From Thermoplasmata archaeon (GTDB taxonomy: Archaea > Thermoplasmatota > Thermoplasmata > Thermoplasmatales > Thermoplasmataceae): a DNA stretch of 7,546 nt. Position numbers and translations under genes: made by a program. The notes under the pieces were generated by a model. The model did not search any database, was not told the DNA's origin, and was given only the letters and a program-made list of their open reading frames with translations. Position 1 is the stretch's first letter. Each line of letters opens with the position of its first letter. The stretch is taken from NCBI GenBank assembly GCA_021797265.1, contig JAJZZZ010000071.1:1-7546 (forward strand), given 5' to 3'. Below are positions 6,683 to 7,546 of the stretch, piece by piece.

Positions 6683-7285
6683 ATGCCGCTGCTGAATCAG
6701 AGGAATCTCGAAATCACACTTCAGAAGCTTGCGTCACAGAATACTTTTTCAAACATTCTGGAACAGTACCCAACTGATGCTCATACGGCATCCTCGATCC
6801 TTAACCTTGCTTTTATGGACGGTAACATAGAGGGAAAGACAATAGCAGATTTTGGGGCTGGCAATGGAATATTTTCAGTAGGATGCGCCCTGCTTGGTGC
6901 AGAGAAGGTATATTCTGTGGAACTGGATCCATCTGTGGTTGAGATACTGAGGGAAAACACAAATGGAATGGAGGTCTCAGTAATAAATGCCAGCGTTAAT
7001 GATTTTCATGAGAAGGTGGATACCGTAATAATGAACCCTCCTTTTGGTTCGGTAAAGAAAGGTGCGGACTTCCCCTTTATGGAGAGGGCAGTCCAGTTAT
7101 CCAAATACATATATTCAATTCACAATAAAAAATCCAGAACATTTGTGGAAAACTTTTACAGATCCAGGGGGGAGATATTCCGCATTTCAGATATGATGAT
7201 CAGAGTCCCGAGAATTTATCAGCATCACAGGCATGATTTTGAAGAAATTGAATCAACTCTTTTCTGCGTTAAGTTAGAAAGATAA
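6683..7285 (+). CDS. METTL5-type RNA N6-adenine methyltransferase
   Basis: This 200-residue Rossmann-fold SAM-dependent methyltransferase matches the archaeal/eukaryotic METTL5 group. Visible motifs are LEQYPTDAHTA (26-36), diagnostic for the group, DFGAGNG (56-62, SAM motif I), ELDP (80-83, acidic residue for the SAM ribose), NPPFG (118-122, the adenine-N6 catalytic motif) and YSIHNKKSRTFVE (144-156). Human METTL5 shares LEQYPT, NPPFG, a KG-D-F region and YSLHK. Human METTL5 with TRMT112 makes one m6A in the decoding-region 3' part of 18S rRNA; the archaeal enzyme is expected to act on the equivalent 16S site, an inference by homology. The ATG directly follows the TAA of the upstream gene with no gap and no clear SD, suggesting reinitiation or coupling. 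The N-terminus MPLLNQRNLEITLQKL looks natural for the family, so this is not a broken fusion. Confidence 0.88.
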   Translation: MPLLNQRNLEITLQKLASQNTFSNILEQYPTDAHTASSILNLAFMDGNIEGKTIADFGAGNGIFSVGCALLGAEKVYSVELDPSVVEILRENTNGMEVSVINASVNDFHEKVDTVIMNPPFGSVKKGADFPFMERAVQLSKYIYSIHNKKSRTFVENFYRSRGEIFRISDMMIRVPRIYQHHRHDFEEIESTLFCVKLER

Positions 7286-7322
7286 TTCTAAAAAGAGACT
7301 TATTTCACTGAATGACGGCAGG

Positions 7323-7337
7323 AAAATAATAATTAAG
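7323..7337 (+). promoter_or_regulatory. Probable tRNA-His promoter
   Basis: An A/T-only stretch, AAAATAATAATTAA, at 7323-7336 is centred about 30 bases upstream of G-1 of the tRNA, right for a TATA box with initiation just before the mature 5' end. No strong T-run separates it from the methyltransferase stop at 7285, so read-through from that gene is also possible. Confidence 0.5.
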
Positions 7338-7359
7338 CCATAAGTCATAGGGTTCGGAT

Positions 7360-7432
7360 GGCCGGGGTGGGGTAGTGGGCATCCTTGGGGACTGTGGATC
7401 CCCGGACCCGGGTTCAATTCCCGGTCCCGGCC
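7360..7432 (+). tRNA. tRNA-His (anticodon GUG), with encoded G-1
   Basis: A full cloverleaf can be folded. The acceptor is GCCGGGG (7361-7367) with TCCCGGC (7425-7431). The D arm starts at 7370 (G10) with A14, G15, G18G19 and A21 all in register; its stem has two G-C pairs, one G-U and a U-U mismatch. The anticodon stem is GGGGA/TCCCC (7387-7391, 7399-7403) around loop CTGTGGA, giving anticodon GTG at 7394-7396. The variable region is 4 bases. The T stem is CCGGG/CCCGG around TTCAATT. Histidine identity is confirmed by C73 (7432) opposite an encoded G-1 (7360), the archaeal tRNA-His hallmark. CCA is not encoded, so it is added after transcription. There is no intron. Confidence 0.95.
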
Positions 7433-7486
7433 CTCGTCTCAATTGGGTAATACTGTGGTTGTTTCTTTGCCATTTTACGATGTGCG

Positions 7487-7493
7487 TTTTTTT
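7487..7493 (+). terminator. Oligo-T terminator after tRNA-His
   Basis: Seven T at 7487-7493, about 55 bases past the tRNA 3' end, form the first strong T-run downstream. No stable hairpin precedes it. The remaining bases to 7546 are A/T-rich and show no gene I can support; they may hold the promoter of the next gene. Confidence 0.45.
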
Positions 7494-7546
7494 ATCACTG
7501 CAGGTATTTTGTGAATTTTTCGGCTTAGTGTTAACTTAATGTATTA

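Noticed and set aside
7494..7546. Possible gene or RNA after the tRNA terminator
   Set aside because: Only A/T-rich sequence without a start codon plus SD or a stable fold; too little is visible to call anything.

Overview
The window looks like ordinary core-genome DNA from an acidophilic archaeon of the Thermoplasmatales (Thermoplasma, Ferroplasma, Picrophilus and relatives). The best evidence is the group II chaperonin at 1583-3217, which reads like the Thermoplasma acidophilum thermosome alpha subunit almost end to end. Supporting signs are heavy AGA/AGG arginine codon use, archaeal TATA boxes with short leaders, oligo-T terminators, and a tRNA-His gene with an encoded G-1 and no CCA. All genes lie on the + strand and codon use looks uniform, so nothing suggests recent transfer. 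I found no mobile element, CRISPR array or prophage.

Layout: (1) 2-1477 is the 3' part of a tandem-domain ThyX-like (flavin-dependent thymidylate synthase family) gene that starts before the window. (2) 1583-3217 is the thermosome alpha subunit, monocistronic, with its own TATA box, a strong Shine-Dalgarno (SD) site and an oligo-T terminator. (3) 3356-6236 is a tight three-gene operon: sucC (TTG start), sucD (1-base overlap) and argF (starting 5 bases after sucD), closed by a hairpin plus T7. (4) 6356-7285 is a two-gene unit: a small basic protein of unknown function, then, with no gap and in the same frame, an archaeal METTL5-type RNA adenine-N6 methyltransferase. (5) 7360-7432 is tRNA-His(GUG), followed by an oligo-T terminator. 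The last 50 or so bases hold no gene I can support.

How the genes fit together: thymidylate synthesis, protein folding, the succinyl-CoA step of the citric acid cycle, citrulline formation, rRNA modification and histidine decoding are all housekeeping functions. The sucC-sucD-argF grouping links a central-carbon enzyme to arginine metabolism and implies co-transcription. The unknown-METTL5-tRNA cluster is translation-related.

I see no clear undescribed system. The best second-look items are the complementary loss of catalytic motifs between the two ThyX halves, the unknown 108-residue protein translationally abutting METTL5, and a glycine at the usual CoA-site cysteine of SucD.
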